64,000 nt of DNA from assembly GCF_902859595.1 (NCBI RefSeq), contig NZ_CADIJQ010000015.1, positions 1 through 64,000 of the forward strand, written 5' to 3'. This document shows positions 8,498 through 16,429 of the stretch, one piece after another. The notes below the pieces were generated by a model. The model saw nothing but the letters and a program-made list of their open reading frames with translations, was not told the origin of the DNA and made no database searches. The stretch is from Achromobacter kerstersii. Lineage in GTDB: Bacteria; Pseudomonadota; Gammaproteobacteria; Burkholderiales; Burkholderiaceae_B. Made by a program: the position numbers and the translations under genes. Position 1 is the first letter of the stretch. Every line of letters begins with the position of its first letter.

Positions 8498-8604
8498 CGA
8501 GCCGGGCCGGCGCGTCGGGGCAGAGAGAGGTGGGTAGCGAGCTGGGCCGGCGCGTCGGGGCAGAGGGAGGCGGGCGGCGAGCCGGGCCGGCGCGTCATGG
8601 CAGC
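8498..8604. repeat. 40-bp tandem repeat, about 2.7 copies, at yraN 3' end
   Basis: Copies at 8498-8537 and 8538-8577 differ at a few bases; a third, partial copy runs 8578-8604. Each begins CGAGC(C/T)GGGCCGGCGCGTC. The third copy covers the last codons and stop of yraN (8595-8597), so the array looks like duplication of the gene's 3' end into the gap before diaA. Confidence 0.8.
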
Positions 8605-9089
8605 GAGAAGGCGTCGCGCAGCCATTGTGGCTGGCCGGCCTCGAAGACGACGGCGTCGAACCGGGCGGCGGGCTGGGAGCCCGCCCAGTGCCGCCGGGCC
8701 AGCTCCGGCAGCCATTGCGCCGCAGCGCGGGCCAGCCGGGCCTGCTTGTCGTGGCCGATGCTGGCCGCGGCACCCCCGAAGCGCGTGCGCGCGCGGGCGC
8801 GGACTTCGATGAAGACCAAGGTCTCGCCATCACGCATGACAAGGTCGATCTCGCCCATCCGGGTCCATAGATTGCGCGCCAGCAGCACCAGGCCCTGCGC
8901 TTCTAGCAGACGCAGCGCGGCTTCTTCGTGGCCATCGCCCCGACGCTGCATGGGCGAGCGGTGCACCGGCGTGTCGTCGGGTATGGCGTGTGGCGCGACG
9001 CGCGGCCGGGCGCGCCGGCGCCGCTTGTTTGCGCGCACGCGTGCGGCCAGCGCCAGTTCGCAGGCCAGTCGCAAAGCGTCATCCGTCAT
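8595..9089 (-). CDS. yraN: UPF0102 family endonuclease-like protein YraN
   Basis: Member of UPF0102 (YraN), a small protein with a restriction-endonuclease-like fold and no firmly established role. The conserved core is at residues ~50-150, with GHEEAALRLLEAQGLVLLARN, GEIDLVMRDG and VFIEVRAR, the E-D-ExR pattern of the nuclease-like site. The ATG at 9089 has GGAG 5 nt upstream and starts MTDDALRL; 13 further codons are open upstream. A strongly basic stretch (NKRRRRARPR) near residue 22 precedes the core and makes this 164-aa protein longer than most homologues. It is divergent from rsmI. Confidence 0.87.
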   Translation of the reverse strand: MTDDALRLACELALAARVRANKRRRRARPRVAPHAIPDDTPVHRSPMQRRGDGHEEAALRLLEAQGLVLLARNLWTRMGEIDLVMRDGETLVFIEVRARARTRFGGAAASIGHDKQARLARAAAQWLPELARRHWAGSQPAARFDAVVFEAGQPQWLRDAFSLP

Positions 9090-9170
9090 GAAGGCTCCAA
9101 GGGGTTGCGGCCGGAAGGCGGCGGGCATTGGCGGCTACACTGACATGGTTTTCCGTGTCAGTAGGCTGCA

Positions 9171-10112
9171 ATGAATCAAAATGTCTCACCCCCGCCTGCC
9201 GGCGATGCCTGGAGCCGCGTCGCTGAACGCGTTGCAGGGCAGCATTGGCCCGCGTCGACCTTGTACGTCGTGGCCACGCCGATCGGCAACCTGGGCGACT
9301 TGGGGCTGCGTGCCTGGCATGCCCTGCAACGCGCCGACGTGATCGCGGCTGAAGACACGCGCGCCAGCCGCACCTTGCTGGACGCCTGGGGGGTCAATAC
9401 GCCGTTGATGGCGGCCCACCGCCATAACGAAGCGGCCGCCGCCCAAGCCATCTGTGAACGCCTGGCCCAAGGCCAGCGCGTGGCGCTGGTGTCAGACGCG
9501 GGCGCACCCGCCGTCAGCGACCCCGGCGCCCGTGTCGTGCGCGCGGTGCGCGACGCCGGTTTTGCGGTGGTGCCCATCCCCGGCCCCAGCGCCGTTATCG
9601 CCGCGTTGATGGGCAGCGGCGTCACCACCGACGAAAATCCCGCCTATGCGTTTGCCGGTTTCCCGCCGCCCAAGGCCGTGGCCCGCCAGCGTTGGCTGCG
9701 GTCGTGGTGCGCCTTGCCCGCGCCCGTGGTGATGTTCGAATCACCGCATCGGCTGGCGGCAACGCTTGCCGATTTGCTGGAAGTCTGTGGCCCTGACCGC
9801 CAATTGACCGTGGCCCGCGAACTCACCAAGCGCTTCGAGGAAATCGCAACCATCACGATGGGCGAAGCTGCCGCGTGGCTGGCCGCGGACTCGCATCGCG
9901 AGCAGGGCGAATTTGTGCTGATCGCGCACGCCAAGGTCGAACAAGAGATTGACGAAGACGCCGACCCGCGCACAGACGTGCTGCTGGACGCGTTGCTGGA
10001 ATCCATGTCCGTGCGCGACGCCGCGCGTGTCGCCGCCAAGGTCACGGGGCAGGCGCGTGACGTGTTGTACAACCGCGCGCTATCGCGCAAGAAGTCGGCG
10101 GAGTCGGAGTAA
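9171..10112 (+). CDS. rsmI: 16S rRNA (cytidine-1402-2'-O)-methyltransferase
   Basis: SAM-dependent methyltransferase that modifies C1402 in the decoding centre of 16S rRNA. The 313-aa tetrapyrrole-methylase fold shows ATPIGNLGDLG near residue 33, AAEDTRASR near 58, LVSDAGAPAVSDPG near 103 and IPGPSAV near 129. It starts with about 28 residues before the core, slightly more than E. coli RsmI. It is divergent from yraN across an 81-bp gap, the conserved arrangement of this cluster. ogt follows after 3 nt. Confidence 0.94.
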   Translation: MNQNVSPPPAGDAWSRVAERVAGQHWPASTLYVVATPIGNLGDLGLRAWHALQRADVIAAEDTRASRTLLDAWGVNTPLMAAHRHNEAAAAQAICERLAQGQRVALVSDAGAPAVSDPGARVVRAVRDAGFAVVPIPGPSAVIAALMGSGVTTDENPAYAFAGFPPPKAVARQRWLRSWCALPAPVVMFESPHRLAATLADLLEVCGPDRQLTVARELTKRFEEIATITMGEAAAWLAADSHREQGEFVLIAHAKVEQEIDEDADPRTDVLLDALLESMSVRDAARVAAKVTGQARDVLYNRALSRKKSAESE

Positions 10113-10115
10113 AGC

Positions 10116-10700
10116 ATGGCGTACGCAACCCTCGTATCGAACAAGCCTGCCGATCCGCTGGAACCCATTACCTATCGCGACATGGCCACGCCCTTGGGCG
10201 AATTGCGCCTGGTCGCCAGTCCCAAGGGCCTGCGCGGCGCCTGGTTCACCGACCAGGAAGGGCTGCCGTCCACCGAGGGCTGGACGCTGTCGCAAACCGA
10301 TCCCATCCTGGAGCAGGCGCGCCGCGAGCTCGACGATTGGTTCGCGGGCAAGCGCCGGCATTTCGACGTGGCGCTGGACCCTGTCGGCACCACGTTCCAG
10401 CACAAGGTCTGGCATGCGTTGTGCGATCTGGGTTTCGGCAAGCTGGCCAGTTATGGCGATCTGGCGCGCACCGTCGGACGGCCCAAGGGCGCGCAGGCGG
10501 TAGGCGGCGCGGTGGGCCGCAATCCGATCATCATCATCATTCCGTGCCACCGCGTGATCGGCGCCGATACGTCGTTGACGGGGTTTGGTGGCGGCTTGCC
10601 GCGCAAGCAGGCATTGCTGGCACACGAAGGCAACCGCTACCTGAGCCGCAACGCCCGCGCGCGTCGCGTTTGTGACGGTCAGGCGGAATTGCCCTGGTAA
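10116..10700 (+). CDS. ogt: Methylated-DNA-[protein]-cysteine S-methyltransferase
   Basis: Suicidal repair protein that transfers alkyl groups from O6-alkylguanine to its own cysteine. The C-terminal domain has the acceptor motif IPCHRVIG near residues 143-150 and the DNA-recognition helix KLASYGDLARTVGRP. The N-terminal RNaseH-like domain is also present, giving 194 aa, the usual length for Ogt. An Ada-type N-terminal zinc domain is absent. The gene begins 3 nt after the rsmI stop, so the two are probably cotranscribed. A tandem repeat array begins directly after its stop. Confidence 0.93.
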   Translation: MAYATLVSNKPADPLEPITYRDMATPLGELRLVASPKGLRGAWFTDQEGLPSTEGWTLSQTDPILEQARRELDDWFAGKRRHFDVALDPVGTTFQHKVWHALCDLGFGKLASYGDLARTVGRPKGAQAVGGAVGRNPIIIIIPCHRVIGADTSLTGFGGGLPRKQALLAHEGNRYLSRNARARRVCDGQAELPW

Positions 10701-10701
10701 A

Positions 10702-10785
10702 GGGAAGACAGACCCGGGAAGACAGACCTGGGAAGACGGACCCGGGAAGACAGATCCGCGAAGACAGACCCGGGAAGACGGCCCC
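10702..10785. repeat. 14-bp tandem repeat, six copies, after ogt
   Basis: Six contiguous copies of GGGAAGACAGACCC, each with no more than three substitutions, start 2 nt after the ogt stop. They fill the first half of the gap to rlpA, which ends on the opposite strand at 10878. No spacers separate the copies, so this is not a CRISPR array. Confidence 0.9.
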
Positions 10786-10877
10786 GCGAATTCGGGCTGA
10801 GCGAAAGCTGGCCGGGTTTGCGGAATCGCACTGATCAGGGCGCTTACCCGACAGGGTTTCCGAGGTGACTGCCGCGC

Positions 10878-11855
10878 TTATTGCGTGGCGATGCTTGGCA
10901 GAATGCCGATCTTGTCCGACACCAGCGGCACGGCGTTCAAGGCGCTTTGCCGGTCGGGGTAGGGCCCGATCTTCACGCGGTACAGGTTGTTCGACTGCTC
11001 AACCTGCGCGGGGGGCGCGCCTGCCGTACTCAATTGCGAGTTGATGCGGGCAACCAATGATTGCGCGTTGCCCGGCTGGCTGAACGCGCCCACCTGCAAA
11101 TAGACATTGCCGATGCCACCCGCAGCAGGCGCCTGACGGACCGGTGCCGAGCCGGAAGCGGGCCCAGCGGCCGCACCCGAAAGCGGTTCGGCCGCCAATG
11201 CCACCGGCACGGCCGCAACCGGCGCCATGACTGGCAAGGAACCCGTGGCCGATGCGGGCTCGGGGGAGGGCGGGGCGGGGGCGCCTTGCGAAGCCAGCCG
11301 GCGGATCTCGTCTTGCGGGATGCTTTCCACCACGACTTGTCCGCTACCCGGCCCGATGATGCCAAGCTTGTACGCGGCCACGTAGGACAAGTCCATGATG
11401 CGGTCGCTATGGAACGGGCCGCGGTCGTTCACCCGCACGACGATCGTCTTGCCGTTGACCAGGCTGGTGACGCGCGCATAGCTGGGAATCGGCAAGGTCG
11501 TATGGGCGGCCGTCATGGCGTACATGTCGTAGGACTCGCCGATGGACGTGGAATTGCCATGGAATTTCTTGCCGTACCAAGACGCCGTGCCGCGCTGCTT
11601 GTACGGCTGGCCGGTCGTGTCGGGCACATAGCGCTGGCCGAACACCACGTAGGGCCGGTTGGCGCCGCTGGCGTAGGGCTCGATACGCGGCACCGCATCC
11701 GGCACCTGGTCCAGGTTCGATGGCGGGTTCGCGTCCGGCCCGTCGTCCTTGTAATACCCGCCGCCCTTTTTGCGACCCCCGGTGGAAGAACAGCCGGCCA
11801 CGGCAATGGCCAGCAACAGCATCAGGATCAGGTGGAGCGGGCGGGACAGGGTCAT
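10878..11855 (-). CDS. rlpA: RlpA-type septal ring lytic transglycosylase lipoprotein
   Basis: Outer-membrane lipoprotein that cleaves denuded peptidoglycan glycan strands at the septum. The lipobox AVAGC gives an acylated cysteine at about residue 22. The double-psi beta-barrel catalytic domain occupies about residues 84-175 (GTASWYGKKFHG, then VRVNDRGPF with the catalytic Asp). A Pro/Ala-rich linker follows, and a C-terminal SPOR domain (VYLQVGAFSQPGNAQSL) at about 245-325 binds denuded glycan. The 325-aa product is complete. Its ATG overlaps the rapZ stop by 4 bp, so they form one transcription unit. Confidence 0.93.
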   Translation of the reverse strand: MTLSRPLHLILMLLLAIAVAGCSSTGGRKKGGGYYKDDGPDANPPSNLDQVPDAVPRIEPYASGANRPYVVFGQRYVPDTTGQPYKQRGTASWYGKKFHGNSTSIGESYDMYAMTAAHTTLPIPSYARVTSLVNGKTIVVRVNDRGPFHSDRIMDLSYVAAYKLGIIGPGSGQVVVESIPQDEIRRLASQGAPAPPSPEPASATGSLPVMAPVAAVPVALAAEPLSGAAAGPASGSAPVRQAPAAGGIGNVYLQVGAFSQPGNAQSLVARINSQLSTAGAPPAQVEQSNNLYRVKIGPYPDRQSALNAVPLVSDKIGILPSIATQ

Positions 11856-12730
11856 GCGGATTCGGCGGGCAGTTGGTTTCGGTGGCGCACCAGCAAGGGG
11901 TCGTGGTCAGCGAAGCGCAGCGCCAGCTGTTCGACCACATAGACGGAACGGTGCTGGCCGCCCGTGCAGCCGATCGCCACGGTCAGGTAGTTGCGGGTGT
12001 CTTGCGTGTATTGCGGCAGCCAGCGGTTCAGGAAGCCGGCGATGTCGTCGATCATCTGGCCGACCTGTTCGTATCCGGCCAGCCAGGTTGCGACGGGCTC
12101 GTCGCGCCCGGTCAGCGGCCGCAGGTTGCGGTCGTAGTGCGGGTTGGGCAGGCAGCGCACATCGAACACCAAGTCGGCGTCGCCCGGTACGCCACGCTTG
12201 TAGGCGAAGGATTCGAAGGTCAGCACGAGCGGGGCACGGTCGGCTTTGATCAGGTCGCGAATCCAGGCGCGCAATTGACCCGGCGTCAGGTCAGAGGTGT
12301 CGATCACATGTTCTTGCTCGCGCAGCGGAGCCAGCAGTTCGCGCTCAAGCGCGATGCAGTCCGTGAGCGACGGCGTGGACCCGCCATGTTGCAGGCGGTC
12401 GGTCAGCGGATGACGGCGGCGGGATTCCGAATAGCGCTGCACCAGCGTGGCGGTGCTGGCGTCCAGGAAGACCACGCGCAGGCTTGTGCCCATGGCGCGC
12501 AACGCCGTGACGACATCCGGCAGCTCGGCCAGTTCGCCAGGGGAGCGGACGTCGATGGCCACCGCAACGCGCTCCATGCCGTCGTCGCGCGCGTTGGCGA
12601 TGAACTCGGTCAGGAAGCGCACGGGCAGGTTGTCGACGCAGGTGTAGCTGGAATCTTCGAGCATGCGCAGGGCAACGGATTTGCCTGAGCCTGAGATGCC
12701 GGTGACAAGGACGACTTTCAACATGGTCAT
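11852..12730 (-). CDS. rapZ: RNase adapter protein RapZ
   Basis: P-loop protein that in enterobacteria guides RNase E to the sRNA GlmZ and so tunes glmS; its role in betaproteobacteria is less defined. The Walker A motif is GISGSGKS near residues 11-18, VFDVRCLPNPH lies near 205, and the C-terminal VAIGCTGGQHRSVYV segment is intact. Length is 292 aa; an ATG two codons in is an alternative start. In many proteobacteria it sits next to hprK or ptsN. Here about 3.7 kb of cytochrome and regulator genes separate it from hprK, and it is coupled to rlpA instead. Confidence 0.93.
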   Translation of the reverse strand: MTMLKVVLVTGISGSGKSVALRMLEDSSYTCVDNLPVRFLTEFIANARDDGMERVAVAIDVRSPGELAELPDVVTALRAMGTSLRVVFLDASTATLVQRYSESRRRHPLTDRLQHGGSTPSLTDCIALERELLAPLREQEHVIDTSDLTPGQLRAWIRDLIKADRAPLVLTFESFAYKRGVPGDADLVFDVRCLPNPHYDRNLRPLTGRDEPVATWLAGYEQVGQMIDDIAGFLNRWLPQYTQDTRNYLTVAIGCTGGQHRSVYVVEQLALRFADHDPLLVRHRNQLPAESA

Positions 12731-12908
12731 GATTGTGGCACGCTTTTCCAGGACGATGCCGGCGGGATAGCATCTGATATGGCCGTAAACTCAGAATCTG
12801 CGCCTGTACCCTGGTTCGTCCCGTGGCGTAAGCTGTGGGCCGGATACTCGATCGATTCACTTACGCGCCCCGCCGTCATGCGATTCGGGGGATTGGAATT
12901 CGACCTAG

Positions 12909-13667
12909 ATGTTAGCCCTCATTTCCATTAGTAGTGTTTCACTGCCGCGGTTTGGGGCGATTTCTCGCGTGTTGGCGACGGCTGCTGTTGTCTTTATGAC
13001 AAGTGCCGCGCACGCGCAACAGCCCTCCCAAGACACGCTGCGCCCAGACACCATGGCGGCCCGCGTCGCGGCCTGTACGGCCTGTCATGGCGCGCAGGGC
13101 CGGGCCGGGGCCGACGGCTACTACCCGCGCCTGGCCGGCAAGCCGCAGGAATACCTGTATCACCAACTGCTGAACTTCCGCGACGACCGCCGCCAGTACC
13201 GGCCCATGTCGCATCTGCTGGCTGGCCTGCCCGACGATTACCTGCGTGACATGGCGGCGTACTTTTCCGAGCAGCATGTGCCGTATCCGCCGCCGTTGCG
13301 CGCCGACGTGTCCAGCGCCACGCTGCAAGCCGGCCGCACGCTGGCCATGCAGGGCGACGCGGCACGCGGCTTGCCCGCCTGTGCGTCCTGTCATGGCGCC
13401 GCGCTTAGCGGCGTGATGCCGGCCATTCCCGGCTTGCTTGGCTTGCCGCGCGACTACATCGGTTCGCAGATCGGCAGCTGGAAAAACGGCCTGCGCCGCG
13501 CCGCCGAGCCTGACTGCATGGCGGACATCGCCAACAAACTCACCCCCACCGACATCGGCGCCCTGGCGGCGTGGCTGTCGTCTCAACCTGTCGTCGAGCC
13601 TTACGCGCCCGAAGCGGCGGGTTCGCTGAAACTGCCCGCAGAATGCGGCAGCCAGGCGCAACGCTGA
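12909..13667 (+). CDS. Diheme cytochrome c (c4/c553-like)
   Basis: Exported electron carrier with two CxxCH heme sites, CTACH at residues 56-60 and CASCH at 158-162. It has a signal peptide of about 36 residues ending SAAHA. The two-domain pattern with c-type folds, and candidate Met ligands after each heme (YRPM near 100, SGVMP near 170), resembles cytochrome c4. Length is 252 aa. The next cytochrome gene starts 12 nt later, so the two are an operon. The donor and acceptor are unknown; pairing with a membrane triheme cytochrome suggests a periplasmic dehydrogenase respiratory branch. Confidence 0.85.
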   Translation: MLALISISSVSLPRFGAISRVLATAAVVFMTSAAHAQQPSQDTLRPDTMAARVAACTACHGAQGRAGADGYYPRLAGKPQEYLYHQLLNFRDDRRQYRPMSHLLAGLPDDYLRDMAAYFSEQHVPYPPPLRADVSSATLQAGRTLAMQGDAARGLPACASCHGAALSGVMPAIPGLLGLPRDYIGSQIGSWKNGLRRAAEPDCMADIANKLTPTDIGALAAWLSSQPVVEPYAPEAAGSLKLPAECGSQAQR

Positions 13668-13679
13668 CCGGGGGCCACG

Positions 13680-14963
13680 ATGACACTGCTCAAACGAATT
13701 CTGTCTGTGGTGCTGTTGGCCTTGGTCATTGCCGTGGGCGGCCTGTATTGGCTGGGCACGCGTGATGACGCCAGCACGGGGCCTGCCGCGGTGGCGGCCG
13801 ACGCGTCCACGCTTGTCGAGCGCGGCCGCTACCTGGCGCTGGCCGGCAACTGCATGGCTTGCCACACCAGCCGGGGCGGCAAGGCCTTGGCGGGGGGCAC
13901 GCCGATTCCCACGCCGTTCGGTACCGTGTACGGCCCGAACATCACGCCTGACGACAAGACCGGCATCGGCACCTGGAGCGCCGACGATTTCTGGCAGGCG
14001 CTGCACAACGGCAAATCCAAAGACGGTTCGCTGCTGTATCCGGCGTTCCCGTACACGGAGTACACGCGGGTTACGCGTGCCGACGCCGATGCCTTGTACG
14101 CCTACCTGCGCAGTGTGGCGCCGGTCAGCCAGCCCAACCGGCCGCCTGAGCTGGACTTCCCTTACGATCAGCGCCCCTTGCTGGCCGCTTGGCGCGCGCT
14201 GTATTTCAAGCCGGGCGTGCAAGAGGCTGACGCGAGTCAGTCCGTGCAATGGAATCGGGGGCGTTACCTGGTGGAAGGGCTGGGGCATTGCGCCGCTTGC
14301 CACACACCGCGCAACCGCCTGGGCGCGACGCGTTCGTCCGAGCCGCTGACAGGCGGCGTCATCCCGGTGCTGGACTGGTACGCGCCGCCGCTCACCAACG
14401 ACATGCAGACGGGCATGGGCCGCTGGACGGCGGCCGACATCGCCGCGCTGCTCAAGACCGGCATCTCGGCGCATTCAAGCGCCAGCGGCCCAATGGCCGA
14501 AGTGGTGCTGGGCAGCACGCAGCACCTGACCGATGACGACGCGCTGGCGATTGGCGTCTACATCAAGTCGCTGCCCGCGACGCCGGCCTCGCTGCCTCGG
14601 CAGAGCGTGGCGGTGGCGCCCGCCGCAATGGAGTTGGGCAGCAAGATTTACAGCCAGCAATGCGCGCAATGCCATCAACCGAAGGGCGAGGGCAGCGGCA
14701 CCGCGTGGCCTGCGTTGGCGGGCAACCCCACGGTGACGGCGCCGTCGCCGGTCAACGCGATCCGCATGGTGCTTGATGGCGGCTACGCGCCCGCCACGGC
14801 AGCGAACCCGCGGCCGCACGGCATGCCGCCGTTTGGGCAGATACTGAATGACAGCGATATCGCCATGCTGGTGTCCTACATCCGGAACAGCTGGGGCAAC
14901 GAGGCCGGTGGCGTGACGGCGCTTGAGGTCAAACGTGCGCGGGCGGCGTCTACGTTGAATTGA
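13680..14963 (+). CDS. Membrane-anchored triheme cytochrome c, dehydrogenase subunit type
   Basis: Triheme cytochrome of the type that carries electrons from periplasmic alcohol, aldehyde, gluconate or nicotinate dehydrogenases to the quinone pool or oxidases. The heme motifs are CMACH (58-62), CAACH (204-208) and CAQCH (328-332). An uncleaved N-terminal anchor lies at about residues 5-25. Internal phrases such as GTVYGPNITPD and NDMQTGMGRW are typical of this family. Length is 427 aa. No dehydrogenase subunit is adjacent, so its redox partner must be encoded elsewhere or be the upstream diheme protein. Confidence 0.85.
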   Translation: MTLLKRILSVVLLALVIAVGGLYWLGTRDDASTGPAAVAADASTLVERGRYLALAGNCMACHTSRGGKALAGGTPIPTPFGTVYGPNITPDDKTGIGTWSADDFWQALHNGKSKDGSLLYPAFPYTEYTRVTRADADALYAYLRSVAPVSQPNRPPELDFPYDQRPLLAAWRALYFKPGVQEADASQSVQWNRGRYLVEGLGHCAACHTPRNRLGATRSSEPLTGGVIPVLDWYAPPLTNDMQTGMGRWTAADIAALLKTGISAHSSASGPMAEVVLGSTQHLTDDDALAIGVYIKSLPATPASLPRQSVAVAPAAMELGSKIYSQQCAQCHQPKGEGSGTAWPALAGNPTVTAPSPVNAIRMVLDGGYAPATAANPRPHGMPPFGQILNDSDIAMLVSYIRNSWGNEAGGVTALEVKRARAASTLN

Positions 14964-14970
14964 TGCGCCG

Positions 14971-16407
14971 TTAGCGCGCGGGCCTTACGGCGCGCGCGCA
15001 TGCCTCGCGCGCCAGTTCGCCCAGCACGCGGATGGCGGCGTCGTGCGATGCGTCCCAGGGGTGGCCGTAGTTCAGGCGCAGCGCGCTTGCGAACTGGCCG
15101 CTGGCCGAGAAGATCGGGCCGGGCGCCACACTGATGCCGCGCGTCAGCGCCTCGCGATGCAAGGCCAACGCGTCCACGGCAGCGGGCAATTCCACCCACA
15201 GGAAGAAACCGCCTTGCGGACGCGTCACGCGTGTGCCAGCGGGAAATTCATGCGCAATCGCATCGGCCATGCGCTCCTGCTGCGTTTGCAGCGTGTCGCG
15301 CAAACGGCGCAAATGACGGTCGTAGCCGCCTTGCTCCAGGTATTCCGCGATTGCGCCTTGCGCGGGGCCCGATGCCGACAGCGTGGACGACAGCTTCAGC
15401 CGTTGCACGCGCTGCGTGTACCGGCCGGCAGACGCCCAGCCGATGCGATAACCCGGCGCCAGACATTTCGAAAACGACGAGCAATGCAGCACCAGCCCCT
15501 GCTTGTCGTAGGCCTTGGCAGGCACCGGCCGCGCCGCGCCGAAATACAGTTCGCCGTAGACGTCGTCTTCGATCAGCGGGATGTCGTGGCGGGCCAGCAA
15601 TTCCACCAACTGCCGCTTTCTGTCGTCCGGCATCAGGCTGCCCAGCGGGTTCTGGAATTGCGTCATCAGCCAGCACGCTTTGGGGGCATGCCGTTTGATG
15701 GCCGCTTCCATCGCCGCAAGGTCCATGCCGGTGCGCGGATGCGTCGGCACTTCCAGCGCTTTCAGCCCTTGTCGCTCCAACGCCTGCAATGCGCCGTAGA
15801 ACGTGGGCGCTTCGACGATGACGGTGTCGCCCGGTTGAGTCACGGCTTGCAGGCACAGGTTCAGCGCTTCCAGCGCGCCATTCGTGATGACGATATCGTT
15901 CGCGGGCACGTTCATGCCGCCGATCAGATAGCGCAGCGCGATCTGCCGCCGCAAGTTCGGATTGCCGGGGCTCAGGTCTTCGACGGTGTCCAGCGGGTCC
16001 TGGCGTTTCAGATGCGTGGCCATGGCTTGCGCCAGGCGGGGCAACGGAAACAGCAAGGGCGAAGGAAAGGCGGACCCCAACGGCGTCACGTCGCGATTGC
16101 GCACGGAGCCCAGGATGTCGAAGATGCGTTCGCTGATGGCGAGTTCGGTGGATTCGCCGTCAGGGCAAGACGCGCCCGGTTCAGGCGGCAGGGATTCGGC
16201 GGGGGCGTGGACGTAATAGCCCGAGCGTGGCTGGGCGCGGATCAGGCCGCGCGCTTCAAGCAGGTAATAGGCCTGGAATACCGTCGACGGGCTGACCCCG
16301 CGCGCGGCGCAGGCGTCGCGCACCGAGGGCAGTTTGTCGCCCACGCGCATCACGCCGTCGCGGATCGACTTGGCGATCTCGTCGGCCAGGGTTTCGTACA
16401 GGCTCAC
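14971..16407 (-). CDS. MocR/PdxR-type GntR regulator with aminotransferase domain
   Basis: Chimeric regulator made of an N-terminal GntR winged helix (about residues 1-70, with LPSVRDACAARGVSPSTVFQAYYLLEARGLI) fused to a fold-type I aminotransferase domain that binds pyridoxal phosphate. The lysine expected to bind PLP is in the segment SSFSKCLAPGYRIGW near residue 300. Length, 478 aa, is standard. It converges with the triheme cytochrome gene (7-nt gap) and ends a minus-strand run headed by hpf-ptsN-hprK, 22 nt after hprK. Its target genes are not evident; PdxR homologues control PLP synthesis, others amino-acid metabolism. Confidence 0.9.
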   Translation of the reverse strand: MSLYETLADEIAKSIRDGVMRVGDKLPSVRDACAARGVSPSTVFQAYYLLEARGLIRAQPRSGYYVHAPAESLPPEPGASCPDGESTELAISERIFDILGSVRNRDVTPLGSAFPSPLLFPLPRLAQAMATHLKRQDPLDTVEDLSPGNPNLRRQIALRYLIGGMNVPANDIVITNGALEALNLCLQAVTQPGDTVIVEAPTFYGALQALERQGLKALEVPTHPRTGMDLAAMEAAIKRHAPKACWLMTQFQNPLGSLMPDDRKRQLVELLARHDIPLIEDDVYGELYFGAARPVPAKAYDKQGLVLHCSSFSKCLAPGYRIGWASAGRYTQRVQRLKLSSTLSASGPAQGAIAEYLEQGGYDRHLRRLRDTLQTQQERMADAIAHEFPAGTRVTRPQGGFFLWVELPAAVDALALHREALTRGISVAPGPIFSASGQFASALRLNYGHPWDASHDAAIRVLGELAREACARAVRPAR

Positions 16408-16429
16408 GGTGCCGCAAAGCGACGCGCGT

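Noticed and set aside
10702..10785. Possible CRISPR array
   Set aside because: Repeats are contiguous 14-mers with no spacers, and no cas genes are present.
12939..14474. 511-codon minus-strand frame over the cytochrome genes
   Set aside because: The plus strand has signal peptides and five CxxCH sites; the antisense frame has no features.
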